NCBI RefSeq assembly: GCF_000341285.1
Contig: NW_005178443.1
Span: forward strand, 62,001-126,000
Direction of reading: 5' to 3'
DNA from: Galdieria sulphuraria
Taxonomy: Eukaryota; Rhodophyta; Bangiophyceae; Galdieriales; Galdieriaceae
DNA: 64,000 bases
Shown here: positions 43,401 to 56,271 of the stretch, one piece after another
Position numbering within the stretch: the stretch's first letter is position 1
How the letters are laid out: each line of letters starts with the position of its first letter
Position numbers and translations under genes: made by a program
The notes under the pieces: model-generated
Databases searched by the model: none
What the model was told of the DNA's origin: nothing
The model's input: the letters and a program-made list of their open reading frames with translations, nothing else

Positions 43401-46400
43401 GAAGATAAAAAGGCTCTACATGCAATAAGTTCTCTCCATCAGGATCCTCGACCCATATCCAAAAAGGTTCTCCTGCACCATGAACCTTGGAATCAAAAAG
43501 AAAATCCGGAGTCAACGTCAATTCCATGCGAATCGTTGAGCGAGTTATGGGTTGAACATGAACCGCCAGTTCCATTCTGGGCAATAAATGCAAAAGACGA
43601 TGAATCGTCTTACCATCCTTAGGACTTCGGAACAGCTCTCCCAACTCGGCAGGAGATAAATCCAAGTACTGTTCGATTTCCAAATCCGTTTTTCTTTCAA
43701 TTCGCTTCAATACTTCTTCAGGAAGATGCGAAGAGAACTGTCGAAGAGGCGTATGCGAATGTGGCCAAATTCGTCGATCAATCGCTTTTGCTAAATTCAA
43801 ACAACGAAGAGATACTTGAGCATATCTACGACGTAAGGAAATTTCAAATAGTGCTCTTGCAAGTCTTCCAGCCGATTGTGAAATGAAAACAGCATCAGCA
43901 GCTAAAGCTAGACCTTCCAATTTCAATTTGGAAATATAACTTTGTAACAAAACATTCGCTTTTGCAGTTGGCTCATCTAAAGACTCTTTGATGGGAATAG
44001 GAGTCCGTTCCGCTAATCTTTCGAGCTCAAGTTTCTCTTCTTCTCTTACTCTCATAAAGCAAAATTCACTCGACAAAGTAATTAGTCTACATATATCTAC
44101 TTCAGTTAAATTCAAAGATATATTTTCCGAATAGATTGTGGCAGTATGGTAAGTTACATAATAACGAGCAGCTACTCTTCCTAAATCTGTGGGCTGTATA
44201 CTTCCGGAACGTTTTTCATATCTTATCAGGCCAGCATTATCTAAAGTTACAGCTGCCGAATGTACTAATTGAAGACGTCTCTGTTTCAAGGTTGGGTCCT
44301 GTTTCACCAACTCTGGAGTGATTCCATATAAAACGGGATTCTTTAACATTCTTACAAACAAATAAGTATAACTCAACCAGTCTGCACAGTCTTCCAAGTC
44401 ATGCACTGTTCCCAAAGCAATTTCAGCATTCATAAAGTCAGCCAAACGTGCAATCATCTGACTTTCGATAGGGAGCTGCGTATTCAGCAAAGACAAATAA
44501 TACTGTAGTTCATTTGCAGATGTAATGATAATACCTTTGCCTGAAGTATCGTACTGAGGTCTACCCGCTCTTCCCATCATTTGCATAACATCCATCGCTG
44601 ACAGTTCCGTCCATTTAGCCTTTTCCGGAGAATAGACTTGAGTTCCTTTAATGATAACTGTATGTGCAGGTAAATTAACACCCCAAGCAAGGGTTGCCGT
44701 ACTCACTAGGCAACGAATGTGTCCATCAGCAAACAAGTCTTCGACCAAGGTTCGATCACTTCTAGTCAAGCCTGCGTGATGAATAGCGAATCCATGAGTT
44801 AAGAGTCCTGCCAACTGTTGATTCTTTACGTTTTCCAGTTCAGACTTGATTATTTCCGCAGAAGCAGAACCTGGAGTTAAAAATGAGTCAAATATATTCT
44901 CTTGAACAGCCATGTCTCTAAAATAACTGGCAGTTTTCGCCGTTTCCTTTCGAGAATGAACGAAAACCAATATCTGTTGATGTTGTGACGCGCCTCCCAT
45001 TATTTCTTGTTTCACCTTTTGATAAGCAATTTCATTCATTGCTTGATATCTTTTCAATGCACTTTTCACAGTTACTCCTACAAATTCTTGCTGCAAAGGA
45101 ACAGGCCGATATGAATTGTCAAAGTAAAATAGGCCAACATTGGGATCTACTTTCATAAACACACTAACATCGTGGTAATTTGGCAAAGTAGCAGAAAGAC
45201 CAACAAGGCGACAATTCCAGTTGGATGTTTCCATCGACCGAATAGTTCGTGCAACAATAGACTCCAAGACGGGACCTAAATGAAATCATATTAGAAAATC
45301 CCATCCTTTCCACCTCAAAGTTCTTACCTCTTTCATCATGCAACAGATGAATTTCGTCGATAATCAAAAGTTTCACATAATCTACTACAGCTCTTTCTCC
45401 TGTCTTTCTGGTTACAATATCCCACTTTTCAGGTGTTGTCACAATGACGGATGTTTCCATGATTTCCTTCCATGTCATACTCACATCTCCCGTCAATTCA
45501 TGGACCGTTAAACCTAAGTAAGATAACCTCCTATCCAAATTGCCAACCACTTCTGCAACAAGTGCTTTCATTGGAGCTACATAAACTGCTTTGAATGACT
45601 CAAGACTTTCGTCTCCTTCCTCCAAAGCTTGACTGATTAACCTTAAAATACTCAGAACTGCAACATTGGTTTTGCCAGAACCCGTTGGGGCACATAACAA
45701 TAAATTCTCATCGCTCTCAAAAGCAGCTTTGTACAATTGAGACTGAATACGGTTGAGTGAACGCATGCCTTTGAACGCCTCACGAGCCCACTCCGGAAGT
45801 TGTTCAATTGGAACCAACTTCTCATCTCCCGAGACAGGCTTTGATTTGGGAGCAGGAACATAAACTTCTTCATAATCCTTTTTCTGAACTCTGACAGAAC
45901 CTTTTGGAAGCTCTACCTTTGCAATGGACATAAAATGTGAACCTCCTTGAAGTGCAAGAGATTCTAAGTCGACAACAGGTAATATATTACTATCAGAATT
46001 CAATGCAGAACGTTCTCTATCATGTTTCATGGTAGCTTTCGTATCCAACATGCGCTTATCCTCTTGCATTACATTGTCTTCACTTACAAGTTCCTCTAAG
46101 ATTCCAGACAATTGAGGATCATCCTTCATCTTTCCTTGCAATATCTTGCGCTCGTCCTCACTTGATGATAAAGCTAGCTTTGTGCAATAAACTATTTTCC
46201 AACGATTGATAAGCAACTTTTTTACCAACTCAAATTTATCAAAGCCCAGCAAAAGCACAAGTTGATTTTCACACTCTCTAATATTCATACTTTCATCCGA
46301 AAGAATGCGAAAAACTTGTTCTGCCACTTGGCGACTCTTATCCACATCTGAATAGTGCTTCACCAAACTTCGCTGTAACCAGTAACCGTCAATCTCACGG

Positions 46401-47399
46401 ACGTGAACATAATATCTCGACTCGGCGTTGTCCTTCGTATCTATTTCACTTGGGACGTTTGTAGATTCTAGAGTAGAGTCTATATTTGCTTCGTCCCCTT
46501 CTCCCTCATTTTCATAATCGTCGTCATCTAAAACAACCAACTCGACCAAATTGCTCTCAGTTTCATTTTCTTCATCTTCAAAAACAACTGCCACGCCAAG
46601 ATCTTCGTCCATGGTTTGTCCCGCAGCAGTTTCTTCCTCTGTTTGAAACTGGTCCTCTTCCTTACCGTAATCCGTGATAGAACGGGAGATATTGGAAAGT
46701 TCTGCAAAACTGTCTGCATCCATTTCACCGATAAGTTCTTTTACGTCTTCTATCTTTTGTTCCTCCTTAACAAAGTACGTCAGTAAAATATCAAACAACA
46801 ACCTCAAGTATCGCAATATATCAGAAAATTGGAAAACGGTTCCTCACACTGTAAATATCGGAACAGGTCTGTATTGTTTCATCCTTCAAGCGATACTAAA
46901 GGCGTTAAGGAAAAAAACTCACCGTTGTCTTTTGCTCCTTTAATATCGCAAGCACTTCATTTGCAGCTCCATGCAAGACGTCCTGTGGCTGGTCACCAAT
47001 TCTTTTGGTTATAAAATCGAGTAAATATTCATAAGCAACTCGTGTTTCGGAAGTCGTTGGTCTGTAAACTCCCAACTCCAAGTCGCGAGCAGCTGCAATC
47101 ACGTCACCGTAGTCCCCCGTGAGGTTTCTAGCTTCTTTTCTTCTCTTCTTATCTGCAAATATTCCTCTATTCTGCATACTTTTACTTTTTTGTAGTCGCT
47201 GCAGCCTCTCTTCAAGTTCTGGCGCCCTTTCGTGACTAACTCTGTCTCCCATGCGTCCTTTCAACTCGCTCACTTTTAAAGGTTCAACTTCACCAGTAGG
47301 TTCCGAGGGATCCCTTCTTCTTCTTTCTGTCTGGGCCAGAACAAGGTTGGCGTTGGCAGCATAGTCATATTGTTTTAACCGTGACAACTCGTCTGCCAT
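40441..47399 (-). CDS. BRR2: Brr2, U5 snRNP 200-kDa helicase
   Basis: Ski2-like RNA helicase that unwinds U4/U6 to activate the spliceosome. Exons 47399-46923, 46765-45328 and 45275-40441 give 2249 aa. The N-terminus is typical: MADELSRLKQYDYAANANLVL, then RRRDPSEPTGEV and the PWI-like region. Cassette 1 is active-looking with Walker A APTGSGKT, DEIH, SATLPN and QMMGRAGRPQYD. Cassette 2 is degenerate: its Walker A reads SPPGSGR and its motif II is DDLH, as in known inactive second cassettes. Two Sec63 units are present. Intron 1 (157 bp) is the longest I placed; its acceptor is a TTAAG that joins QKTT to EEQK in frame, matching the family, while nearer AGs break frame. The stop codon lies inside the 3' coding end of the ABHD gene. 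Confidence 0.95.
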
Positions 47400-48905
47400 A
47401 ACTTTGAAATGCTACGCCCCAAAACGAGCACAGCAAATTCCTAAAAAAGTTTGGGCGGTTGGTCATGTTGAAGCATCCCGAGTATCCCTGAAATACCATA
47501 CGAAGACTAACCAGAGTTTCACTTGTGAATGCAAAGGATTACTTCTTGTTGAAAAAAATTATTTATTCTTCACTTCTCTTGTTTATATTACAAGTAAATT
47601 CCGTGACTTTAAGAGGTGTCGTCCATTTATTGACAGTGAATAAGAGAATCGGAGTAACTATTTGCGTTTTTTCTGAAAAGTAAATTAATAGTTTCCGAAA
47701 AAAGTCTTTTTCACAAAAATATATTATAGAACAAGCTAATAAGTCGCCTGAAAACCTTTCAACTGTTCATATTATTACTGTAGGGTTTACAAGTTTCCCG
47801 CAATTAGCGTTTTTCAACTTTGCATTTCAGTTATTCTTCACTAGTTACTTGTCATCGTCTGAGAGAATCTAAAACAAAATCCAATAATAGCACTCCTAAT
47901 TTCAAGACTGCTCATTCTTAGGATTAAAAACCGATAAAAGCTCATCCACGTTTTCTAATTATTTAACAGCCGACAAAGGAATGCATGTCTTTCCCGATTG
48001 TAGTATTCTGTTCCAATGATATGCCTCATTTTGCTTTAAATAAGACGGATTGATGGAAAAAACTTTACGCTGTTCAACGGTTTCTTAGCTTGTTCACCAT
48101 GAAATATTTAAGAGTAGCAGCTCGAAGGAAACTGTCTCTGGCTTTTCAATTTTCATCCCTCGACTTGTTATGCTTAGCTTGAAAAGTACTCCAAATCATT
48201 ATAAAGCATTAAGTGAGTGTCATTTTGAAGAAGACAAAGCACAGCCATCCATTGTAGACATTTGCGTTTATGAGTTACAAACAAGCAAGTTATCCTGAAA
48301 TCCATTCCATCGAAACAAGGAGTCATGTGGTGAAATCAATCCAACGTACATGGAAATCTATACAGGTTTATTCTCAAGTTGAACAACGCTGTAATATCGT
48401 CTAGAAGGTTTGAAGAGGAAAAGAATCGCTTGTTCCTGGGTACAAGGAATCAAAAAAATTCGATTTAGAGAAAATCTATATCAACACAAAAGAAATTGTT
48501 GTCAAGCACAAGGTGGCTCTACTAAAGGACTTGGATCTGTTCATTTCCTTTTTGGGACGAGTGCTCGTCCGATTTCTCGATGTCCAACAGACATGAAGGG
48601 AGAAAGGATTTTCTATTTTTGGAAATAACATTTTTCCTTTGTATTTGGCGCGATCATTTGGCTTCATCCAATAAGCATTTTTCCTTTTCCATAGATTTTC
48701 ATCAGACTGAGTAAAACAAGTTGTCTCTTGGTTTATTTCTTGAGAACACTACTACCAACATCTTTGTGAACTAAATATAGACAAGACAAAATTTTCTACA
48801 ATTGCATCACGTTTTCTTTGGCTTCTAGCAACAGCGAAAAGTCTACAATAGGTTTGAGATTCCTTCTATGAAAGCTTAGAAGACACAGAAAACTTGCAAC
48901 TGTCC
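47400..48905. other. 1.5-kb gap with short coding-like frames
   Basis: The largest gap in the window, between divergent BRR2 and bZIP genes. Plus-strand stretches look partly coding but do not join into a protein I recognise: an ATG frame near 48109 starting MKYLRVAARRKLSLAF, one near 48171 starting MLSLKSTPNHYKALSEC, and one near 48273 starting MSYKQASYPEIHSIETR; each ends within 30-50 codons. They may be exons of a small gene, a leader of the bZIP gene, or chance. No tRNA or snRNA is identified. Confidence 0.4.
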
Positions 48906-50173
48906 ATGAATAACGAGTCTGAAAACGAAAAGTTACACGAAAACCAGGAAACTTCTCAAGGCAACGTCGTTGGAAACTTATCTGTAAATATACCCTCATC
49001 CAAGTCAAATAAAAGGGTTCGTGCAACTATCACCACTTCGGGCGTCAATGACAATGAAGACTTTCGGGTAAGGAACGAACTACGGTGTATATCTAAAAGC
49101 AACTGAAAGAGAATAGTTTCTACCTCCCATGAGTTCACATTCAAGAAGCTTGTTCTCTCCATTTGATCAGACTGGTGGTAAGTTTCATAGCAAAATACTT
49201 GTTGACTGTTTGATCCATTCAAATGCGCAGAATTTCTGTCCAATTTTGAGCTACCGTTCCTAGAAATGTTTCACGGAATACCAAGCTCGAGCGGTAGCGA
49301 AAAGCGAACACCCACTTCGATTCCAAGTCCCAGTTCTAACATGCCAGAAATATCCAACAAATTATTTGAAACCAATTCAATGCATCAGCCTCTTGATTCG
49401 TTTCCAGATAATCTTCTATTTGGAGAGACAAAAAAGGGGGATGAATCTCGAGATGATTTTTTCTTAGATGAACAAGAAAGCACTGAGAAACTGAAAAGCT
49501 TTGAATCGGAGGATAATACGAAAGTAGATCAGTCTTCTACAGGCTCAGTAAGCTCTCATTTGCAGGATAATACGAATGATGATGAAGAGAGACGTAAACG
49601 AGAACTTCGAATTCAAAGAAATCGTGAGTCAGCTATGAGGTATGCGTGTTTCCACGAATCCAATATACTTTTTGTTCCTAATTCTTCAGGTCACGCATTC
49701 GAAAAAATAATTATATTGCTGAACTGGAACGCAGAGTGGAAAATCTAACAGCTGAAAAGGTATGACGTGGCATTTTATTTCCCTTCGTTGCTCAGTGGAC
49801 TATCGATCATTAGATGAGACTGGAAGGAAGTCTACTACAGCTATGGATGGAGAACGAGATTTTGAAACGGGGAGGAGGATCAGGTACTGCTACTCAACGT
49901 CTTATGGGAGGAGATTCTGTTGGCAGTGTTTTAAACAATCCGTTTTTGCTTTCATCCTTTCTACAAAGGGTTGATCCACTTTTATCTACAGTTCAAAGCT
50001 CTGGTGTGTCTCGTCTGACTTCTTCCTATTCAGGAGGTAACGTTTCTTTCGGTAGTGAACTAGCAGCAAGTAACCCGGAATATAGTCGGGCAGTTGCTAA
50101 GGAAAATGTGAATAATCCTCCAGGAAAGTCAGTTGCTTATCCCAAAAAACGCAAAGGAAAGAAATCCTTTTAA
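48906..50173 (+). CDS. bZIP transcription factor
   Basis: Five exons, 48906-49067, 49117-49177, 49264-49639, 49690-49759 and 49814-50173, give 342 aa. The bZIP spans the last three: basic region QRNRESAMRSRIRKNNYIAE with the N-x7-R pattern, then heptads through LERRVENLTAEK and MRLEGSLLQLWMENEILKRG. The N-terminal half is Ser/Glu-rich and likely activating; the C-terminal part is Gly/Ser-rich with a basic end (PKKRKGKKSF) that looks like a nuclear signal. The third exon must start at 49264 (acceptor CCTTAG): the earlier CGCAG at 49225-49229 would put the frame off by one. No target can be inferred. It ends 66 bp from the convergent IPO5 gene. Confidence 0.88.
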
Positions 50174-50239
50174 ACTAGCTATTTCTGTTCACCTTTCCTT
50201 ATTTTCTTCTTACGTTAAAAAAAACAGGATTGAATTTAT

Positions 50240-53200
50240 TCAACTCTCTTTCCAAATCCCATACAGTTTTTGTTGTAAGCCTTCCTCAAGCTCAGCCAAT
50301 GTCCTTTGTAGATCAGAATAGTCATTACTTAGACTCTTCAGAAAGTTTACCAGTCGACAATTTGAGGTATCACTCACTAGATTGGAACCTACGATATTCA
50401 GGGCAATTCGGACAACTTGTAAAAGCCTTTCATATTGCTGCCCTAATATCATAGCATCCCTTCTTTCTAGCCATATAGAAAACAGTTCGTGCGCAATAAG
50501 TGCTTCTGACTCATCTTGTTTTAGTGGAAGACCATTCAGAATGGGGTCTATGAAGTTGGAAACATCACAAAGAGACCTTTGATATTCTACCATCTTCATG
50601 AGAGCTGATATCACGTTTTCCGTGGAAGAAACATTTTCCGATGTGTACGCTCCTTGCCAGGATAAGTAGCTTAGTAGTTTTTGTCCTACGGAAGAAGAAT
50701 AACTACTAAAGTCTGTTCCACCCAATTGTGCACATAAACCTAACCCATAGGCAGCTGATTGTCTCACGTTGGCATCTTTGTCAGTAACAAAAGCATCCAA
50801 TGCAGGCAACACCTGACGTATATATCTGCGACCTTCTTCACCACCCCATTCAATAATATCATCAAAAACACAAATAGCTGCTTTTCGCTCGACTGGCTCA
50901 ACTTGATTGGACAACATTTCCGCAAATTTTGCCACCAGAGAAATAGGTGTGCCTTCATTTCCAACTGGGGTTTCTAATGCTTTGATAAATCCGACATTTG
51001 TATGCGTCTTGATAAGACAAGCCACACAATCAATAACAGAGTCCAATAAGGTATCTTCCTATATGAAACACTTGAAAATGAAATAATATTGTCATAAAGT
51101 GGCCATTCTAACCTTTTCCCGGGCTTCTCCTGCTGCATGACCAGATTCCTCATCTTCCAAACCCTCGTCTTCATCATCCAAATCTCCCAATTCTTCTAAA
51201 CGACTCTTTCGGTCTTGCAACACATTCTTCAGAAGCTGACAAATCTGAGTCATTGTTTTATCGGAGAGAATTGGAAACTTTGCCAAAACACAACATTCTC
51301 CAAGAGAATCTATCATCACATCCAAAACATCCGGCTCAGGTTCCAATTCAATAGCTTCAAGTAATTTGGGAATCATATAGTCAACCAAACCCTGTATCCC
51401 AGCTCTACGTGACTGTTCATCTGCTCGAAATTTATCATTCACTGAACGTAACAAGTCTGGAAGGCAACTAGCGGCCGCAGATCGGACATCTTCATGAAAC
51501 AAGAATTTCAACAAAGGCACCATTATCTTGGTCACTTCTTCTACATAGTCATAAAAATAGCCTCGTAGTTCCGAAGCAAAACAAGCAATCATTCCGCAAG
51601 CCGTAGCTTTATCTTCCAATACGCTGGTCTTTATTCCTATTCTTTTGTCACCCACTCGAAAAGTATCCAATTCACCGTCAGTATCTTCCTCTACGTTATC
51701 TTCGAGAGCATCTGCTACCTAAAGCAAAACTAAAAACTTCTTTGTGGTTGAGCATTTCATAATTACATACCTCAATATCTGGTTTTACTTTTGCAGCAAT
51801 CAACAGAGCTGGCATGACATAAGGAAGATATGGAACAAACGCTTCTCGAAGACACCGACATATTCTTGCATAAGCTTGCATGAGATATGCCGCTTGAGGA
51901 TCGTCTGGTTCTAGTTGTGCAGACTGAGTTCTTACCAATAGGTCCATTATTTGTGCAGCATCTACACCAAATTTATCTCTTCCAACAGCTACTCCAATAA
52001 GTGAAATACATTCGATTACTTTTCCTCGAAGTCGGCGAAGGGGTTTATGTCCTTCTGTCGAATACAAAATATTCTTCAAAAGAGGCATAAATGAGTCATA
52101 ATATCTGATGAAAAATTGTTCAGCAGAGTCAGCAACTGCAGCGATAGCTGAAACTGCTTGTTCTTGAACGATTCGACGATTGGAAGCTAAAAGTTCCAAA
52201 AGCTTTTGTAATAATCCATCCAAATAAGGAGAAATAATATCTGGAGAAGCATCTTCACAAAAGTTGATGATAGCAGCAGCTGCATGCGCTTGAACGCGTG
52301 GATTGGCAGTATCATTCATTAAAGATATGAGACCTGGAATAATCTTTTGATGAAGTCTTTGTTGCATCCAGGGAGCGAAGTCGGTACACATTTGTCCGAT
52401 ACAGTTAATAGCAGCCCAACGAACACGAGGATGAGGATCTTGCAGTCTCTGAAGAACCATATCTACAACAGCTTCTAATTGCTCAACCATTTGGTCTCGA
52501 CATCCTTCTCCAATTTGGCTAATAGCTAAAATCGCTGCGTGTCTATGAACCCAAGATTGTTGACTGGCTAGAAAATGTGGCAGTACTTGAAATGCAATAG
52601 GCAATAATGTCTTTCCTCCGAGTGAAAGTGCGATACGATCTAAAGCCTCCTGACCTGCATCGAAGTTGGGACTAAATCCTGAATCATCTTCATCCTCGTC
52701 ATCGACAGTATACCACTCGGGATCATCCTCCAGTTCTAACATCATAGACAAAGAGACTCGGAACAGTTCAGGTACAAAGTTTCTAGTCTTTTTAGAGATG
52801 CTTGGTAACTTTTCACATATAGCAACCAGAAACTCTAGTGCTTCCTGTCGAATATCTTCTTCCATATTGATCTCTGCAGCCAATTTGGTTAGAAAATCAC
52901 AATATTGTGCAATGACTCGTTTAAAGTATTTGGGTTCACTGTCCGCAACTTCGACCAAACTTTCTAGACAAGATTCTGTTTCTTCGAAAAGTCCTTGACT
53001 GATCAAGTTATTCAGTGTTTGTAACATAAGAGGAGCCAAATCTTGAAAGTGTGCACATAACTTGCTCTCGACTGTAGTTAAAACACTGCAAGTAGCGCGT
53101 AGTGCAACCGACTGTAATTCCTGTTGACCACTTGACAAAGCGCTATGAAATACGGTATGGAAAGAAGGCAATTGAGGCTCTATCCAGGACGAACTTACAT

Positions 53201-53784
53201 ATTCCACCATTTGGCATAACAGTTCAAGACCACAAACTTTTTCTCCTACGTTGTTTGATTGCATGAGTTGAAACAGAAAAGGCAACAATTCGGGCCACGG
53301 TTGATCGTCTACTGTACCGCAGTTACAAGAAAGGAACGTTAAAGTGTCACAAAGCTAAAAACACACACAACTTGAGAAACAAAAGCTCAACACAAACAAT
53401 GAACGTCGTACTTTCTTTCTTAGGCTCTTATTATTCAGTTCGAGTCTTAAGACGTTGAAAATATTTTCCTTTGCCATCTTCCTGCTTGCTTCATCGGAGC
53501 CATTCCAAAGTTCGATTCCGTTTCTTCGAAGTAATACCGGTGCAGAAACCTTTACAATTGGGTTCTAAAACTAGTTGAGGATTGGACCCATTTGAAGGAA
53601 GAACAACGCGAACCTGAGAAGAATGTGGTAAACCGACCAATGCCTTCAAACATGCGGAAGCGTGTTGCTTTGCTTGTTCAAACTCCTTCTCTGCTTCTGA
53701 ACGCACACTATTATTGGAATCTTGTAGTTGAACCAAGACGTTTTCCAAATAGGACGCCAGTTGTTGAGCGTCGTTGTCCATCAT
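50240..53784 (-). CDS. IPO5: Importin beta-3 (IPO5/Kap121), nuclear import receptor
   Basis: HEAT-repeat karyopherin that carries ribosomal proteins and histones into the nucleus with RanGTP. Exons 53784-53614, 53564-53412, 53354-51771, 51718-51113 and 51058-50240 give 1110 aa, matching the family (about 1100). Diagnostic parts are VLLRRNGIELW, the acidic EDDPEWYTVDDEDEDDSG loop, CRDQMVEQLEAVVDMVLQRL, QDPHPRVRWAAINCIGQMCTD and the LRRLRGKVIECISLIGVAVG block, with a second acidic loop EELGDLDDEDEGLEDEESG. All introns are 49-57 bp. Intron 1 was placed to join SSQ to NPIVKVSAPVLLRR; the unspliced frame loses the family sequence. Confidence 0.95.
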
Positions 53785-53921
53785 CGGCCTTAGTTTCCCT
53801 CAAAGACGGTTTTTGAATCCAATGGAAAAAGGAATCGATTTATGATTATCAACATTTTTGGAATAAAATAAATACAACTATGTTAGAAACCAACTGTACT
53901 ACAACGAATTGTTCACAACTC

Positions 53922-54318
53922 TTAACCTCCGTGTAAAGTGGAAATAAAAGTAATACGATCTCCTTCTTGAATAACGTAACTGGTCTTTCCTTCCAATTCC
54001 CAGTCAACGTCATTGATAAGCACAAGAATACCCGGACGACTTGTCATATTCAGTACAATAAACCAATATCAACCTTAATATATCTTACTCACATATGTTC
54101 ACCTTGTACAAAGTATTCATGTTTCTCTTTAATCAAGCACGTCCTAATCCAGTCGATAACTCGCCCTAGAACAACTTGTTCTCCAGAAAAGTTAGCTGGG
54201 ACAACCTTGTTTCCACCTGTCAAGCTTTCCAGACCACCACTACAAAAATAAAAGTCATCTATTGTGACTTGAAAACTTTTAATAAACATTACCCGAACTG
54301 CAACTCTACTTGAGGCAT
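53922..54318 (-). CDS. URM1: URM1 ubiquitin-related modifier
   Basis: Sulfur carrier for 2-thiolation of wobble uridine in cytosolic tRNAs and a protein modifier. Exons 54318-54293, 54239-54093 and 54039-53922 give 96 aa, the usual length. The product begins [15 protein letters not shown], contains [19 protein letters not shown] and ends FISTLHGG with the essential C-terminal Gly-Gly. The two introns are each 53 bp. It lies between IPO5 (same strand) and the divergent aminotransferase gene, 88 bp from that start codon. Family assignment is secure. Confidence 0.96.
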
Positions 54319-54406
54319 ATTTCCAAGTCGCGAAAGAAACAAAAACACAATTGAAGTAACGACGTCGATTGCATTTGATCCAACATTCTTCAAGTTGTAA
54401 AACAAT

Positions 54407-55972
54407 ATGATCAAGTTACTACAAACATGTAGAAAGATTTGTCCATATAGCAGTATAAGAAGAAGTTTCTATTCCTCTAGATATAATGGACGACCCTACA
54501 GAGACCTTTTCTCGGAACGCAAAGAACCTTTCGGGAAGATGCCAAAGGAAGGCACACAAGATATATGGAAAAACTTGTCTCCAGCTACATTGGAAAATTA
54601 TTTGAACACGAGTTTGTCTTACCAGAAAAGTGAAGAAAGCAACAAGTTGGATCTGGCAACTGATGTTTTATTGGACGAAAATGGAAACCCTTTTGTGTTT
54701 GAAAGGTATGCTGTCCTCTTTATATCTGAAATAATAATATCAACTCATCTGTTGTTTGATGTAGTGTACTAAAAGCTCAAGAGAGAATCTCACCACAAGC
54801 CATCTTTTCCACAGAGTCTTCTATTTTAGGCGACCAAGAGTTCTTAGACTGTGCACTGGAGTTGGCATACGGTTCTGAAATATATCAAAGAGAACATGTA
54901 GGTTCCTTGAGTATTTTGTGTTTCTTATGACAAGAATGTGCTTTAGATTGCAGCAGTTGAGACAGTTGGAGGCACTAGTGCTTTGCGTACGGCTTTTGAG
55001 TTTATTAGTCGTTGTTTTATAAGTTTGGATGGTCAAAAACCTCGTGTCTATGTGCCCAATATGACTTGGCCTAATCATAAAGATATTATTAGGAGTGCTG
55101 GTCTGAAGATGAGAGACTACAGAAGTTATAGAAAGAATTTACAAGGAGTTGACTTGAAGAGTTGTTTGTCGGATCTCTTTCGGGCAACAAAAGGCTCCGT
55201 AGCACTGCTTCAAGCAAGTGGTCAGAATCCCACTGGTATGCATATGAAAGCGGCGTTTTACCTGTTGGTCATTGAATGCACTCATTTAGGAACTGATTTT
55301 TTGCCTGAACAGTGGCAAGAATTGTCTCAAATACTAAAAGATAGGAAATATCTATGTGTAGTGGATATGGCTCATCAAGGTCTTGTCCATGGCAATATAG
55401 ATACTGATGCCTTAGGATTGCGTCAGCTTATCCAAGATGGTCATCAAGTGATTGTATGTCAGAGTCTATCCAAAAGCTTTAGTCTCCAAGGCAATGCTAT
55501 TGGTACGCTCTCAGTTGTTACTAGCAACCAACAAGAAAAGGAAAGTGTTTGGTCTCATCTTCGTTCTTTGACCCATTCGATGTATTGTCATGTTCCTAAT
55601 TATGGACGTTTGATAGTAAAAACGATTTTGTTGAATGAAGAGTTGAGGAATGAATGGATAGAGGAGTCACGAAAATTAGTTGAAAGGATTCAAGAAACTC
55701 GTCAAGCTCTTCATGACAAGCTCGTTTCTCTTGATACTCCTGTAGATTGGTCATTTCTGCTGCAGCAAAAGGGAATGTTTCTATTTACAGCATTAGAAAT
55801 TGAACAAGTGGAACAACTTCGCAAAGGTTACGGTATTTATCTTCAGCCAGATGGGCGTTTGAATTTAGGAGCTTTAAGAATGAGTCAAGTTGAGCGTGTA
55901 GCAACCAGTATCCAGAAAGTGATCCATATAAAGGAGACTCAAGTAAAGGAAAAGGAGGCTGAGGAAGAATGA
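54407..55972 (+). CDS. Divergent aspartate-aminotransferase-like (class I) protein, mitochondrial
   Basis: PLP fold-type I protein related to aspartate aminotransferase. Exons 54407-54705, 54765-54897 and 54947-55972 give 485 aa. The N-terminus MIKLLQTCRKICPYSSIRR is a mitochondrial-type presequence. Landmarks: GGTSALRTAFEFI, PNMTWPNHKDII, QNPTGMH, VVDMAHQGL, the PLP lysine in CQSLSKSFSLQG and the late Arg in GRLNLGALR. Differences from canonical enzymes: HNPTG is QNPTG, DxAYQG is DMAHQG, and the phosphate-binding Arg that follows the lysine (usually NERVG) is replaced by GNAIG. The start of the fold also lacks the GVGAYR motif. It could be a specialised or weakly active paralogue. Class I is firm; the substrate is not. 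Confidence 0.82.
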
Positions 55973-56271
55973 ATTTCTGTATCTAATAGAGGAAGAACAG
56001 AAACATGATAGGATATGACGTAGTTGAAAGTATTTTGAACAATAAGAAACTTTGGTTAAAAAATGTTGGTTACTTGAAAACAGCGTTTGCATTGGCTTAC
56101 AGAATAATTATTTTGGTTGAAACTGATTTTGAGTTGCCCTTTCCATTATAAAAGATTGAGAGCAGTTGTTATGATGGAATGAAATTGTTTTGTTATATCA
56201 ATAGCTATCTATCATATGATATGCAAATCGGATTGAATTTCAACATGTTTTGATTGTCGTTTAAATTTAAA

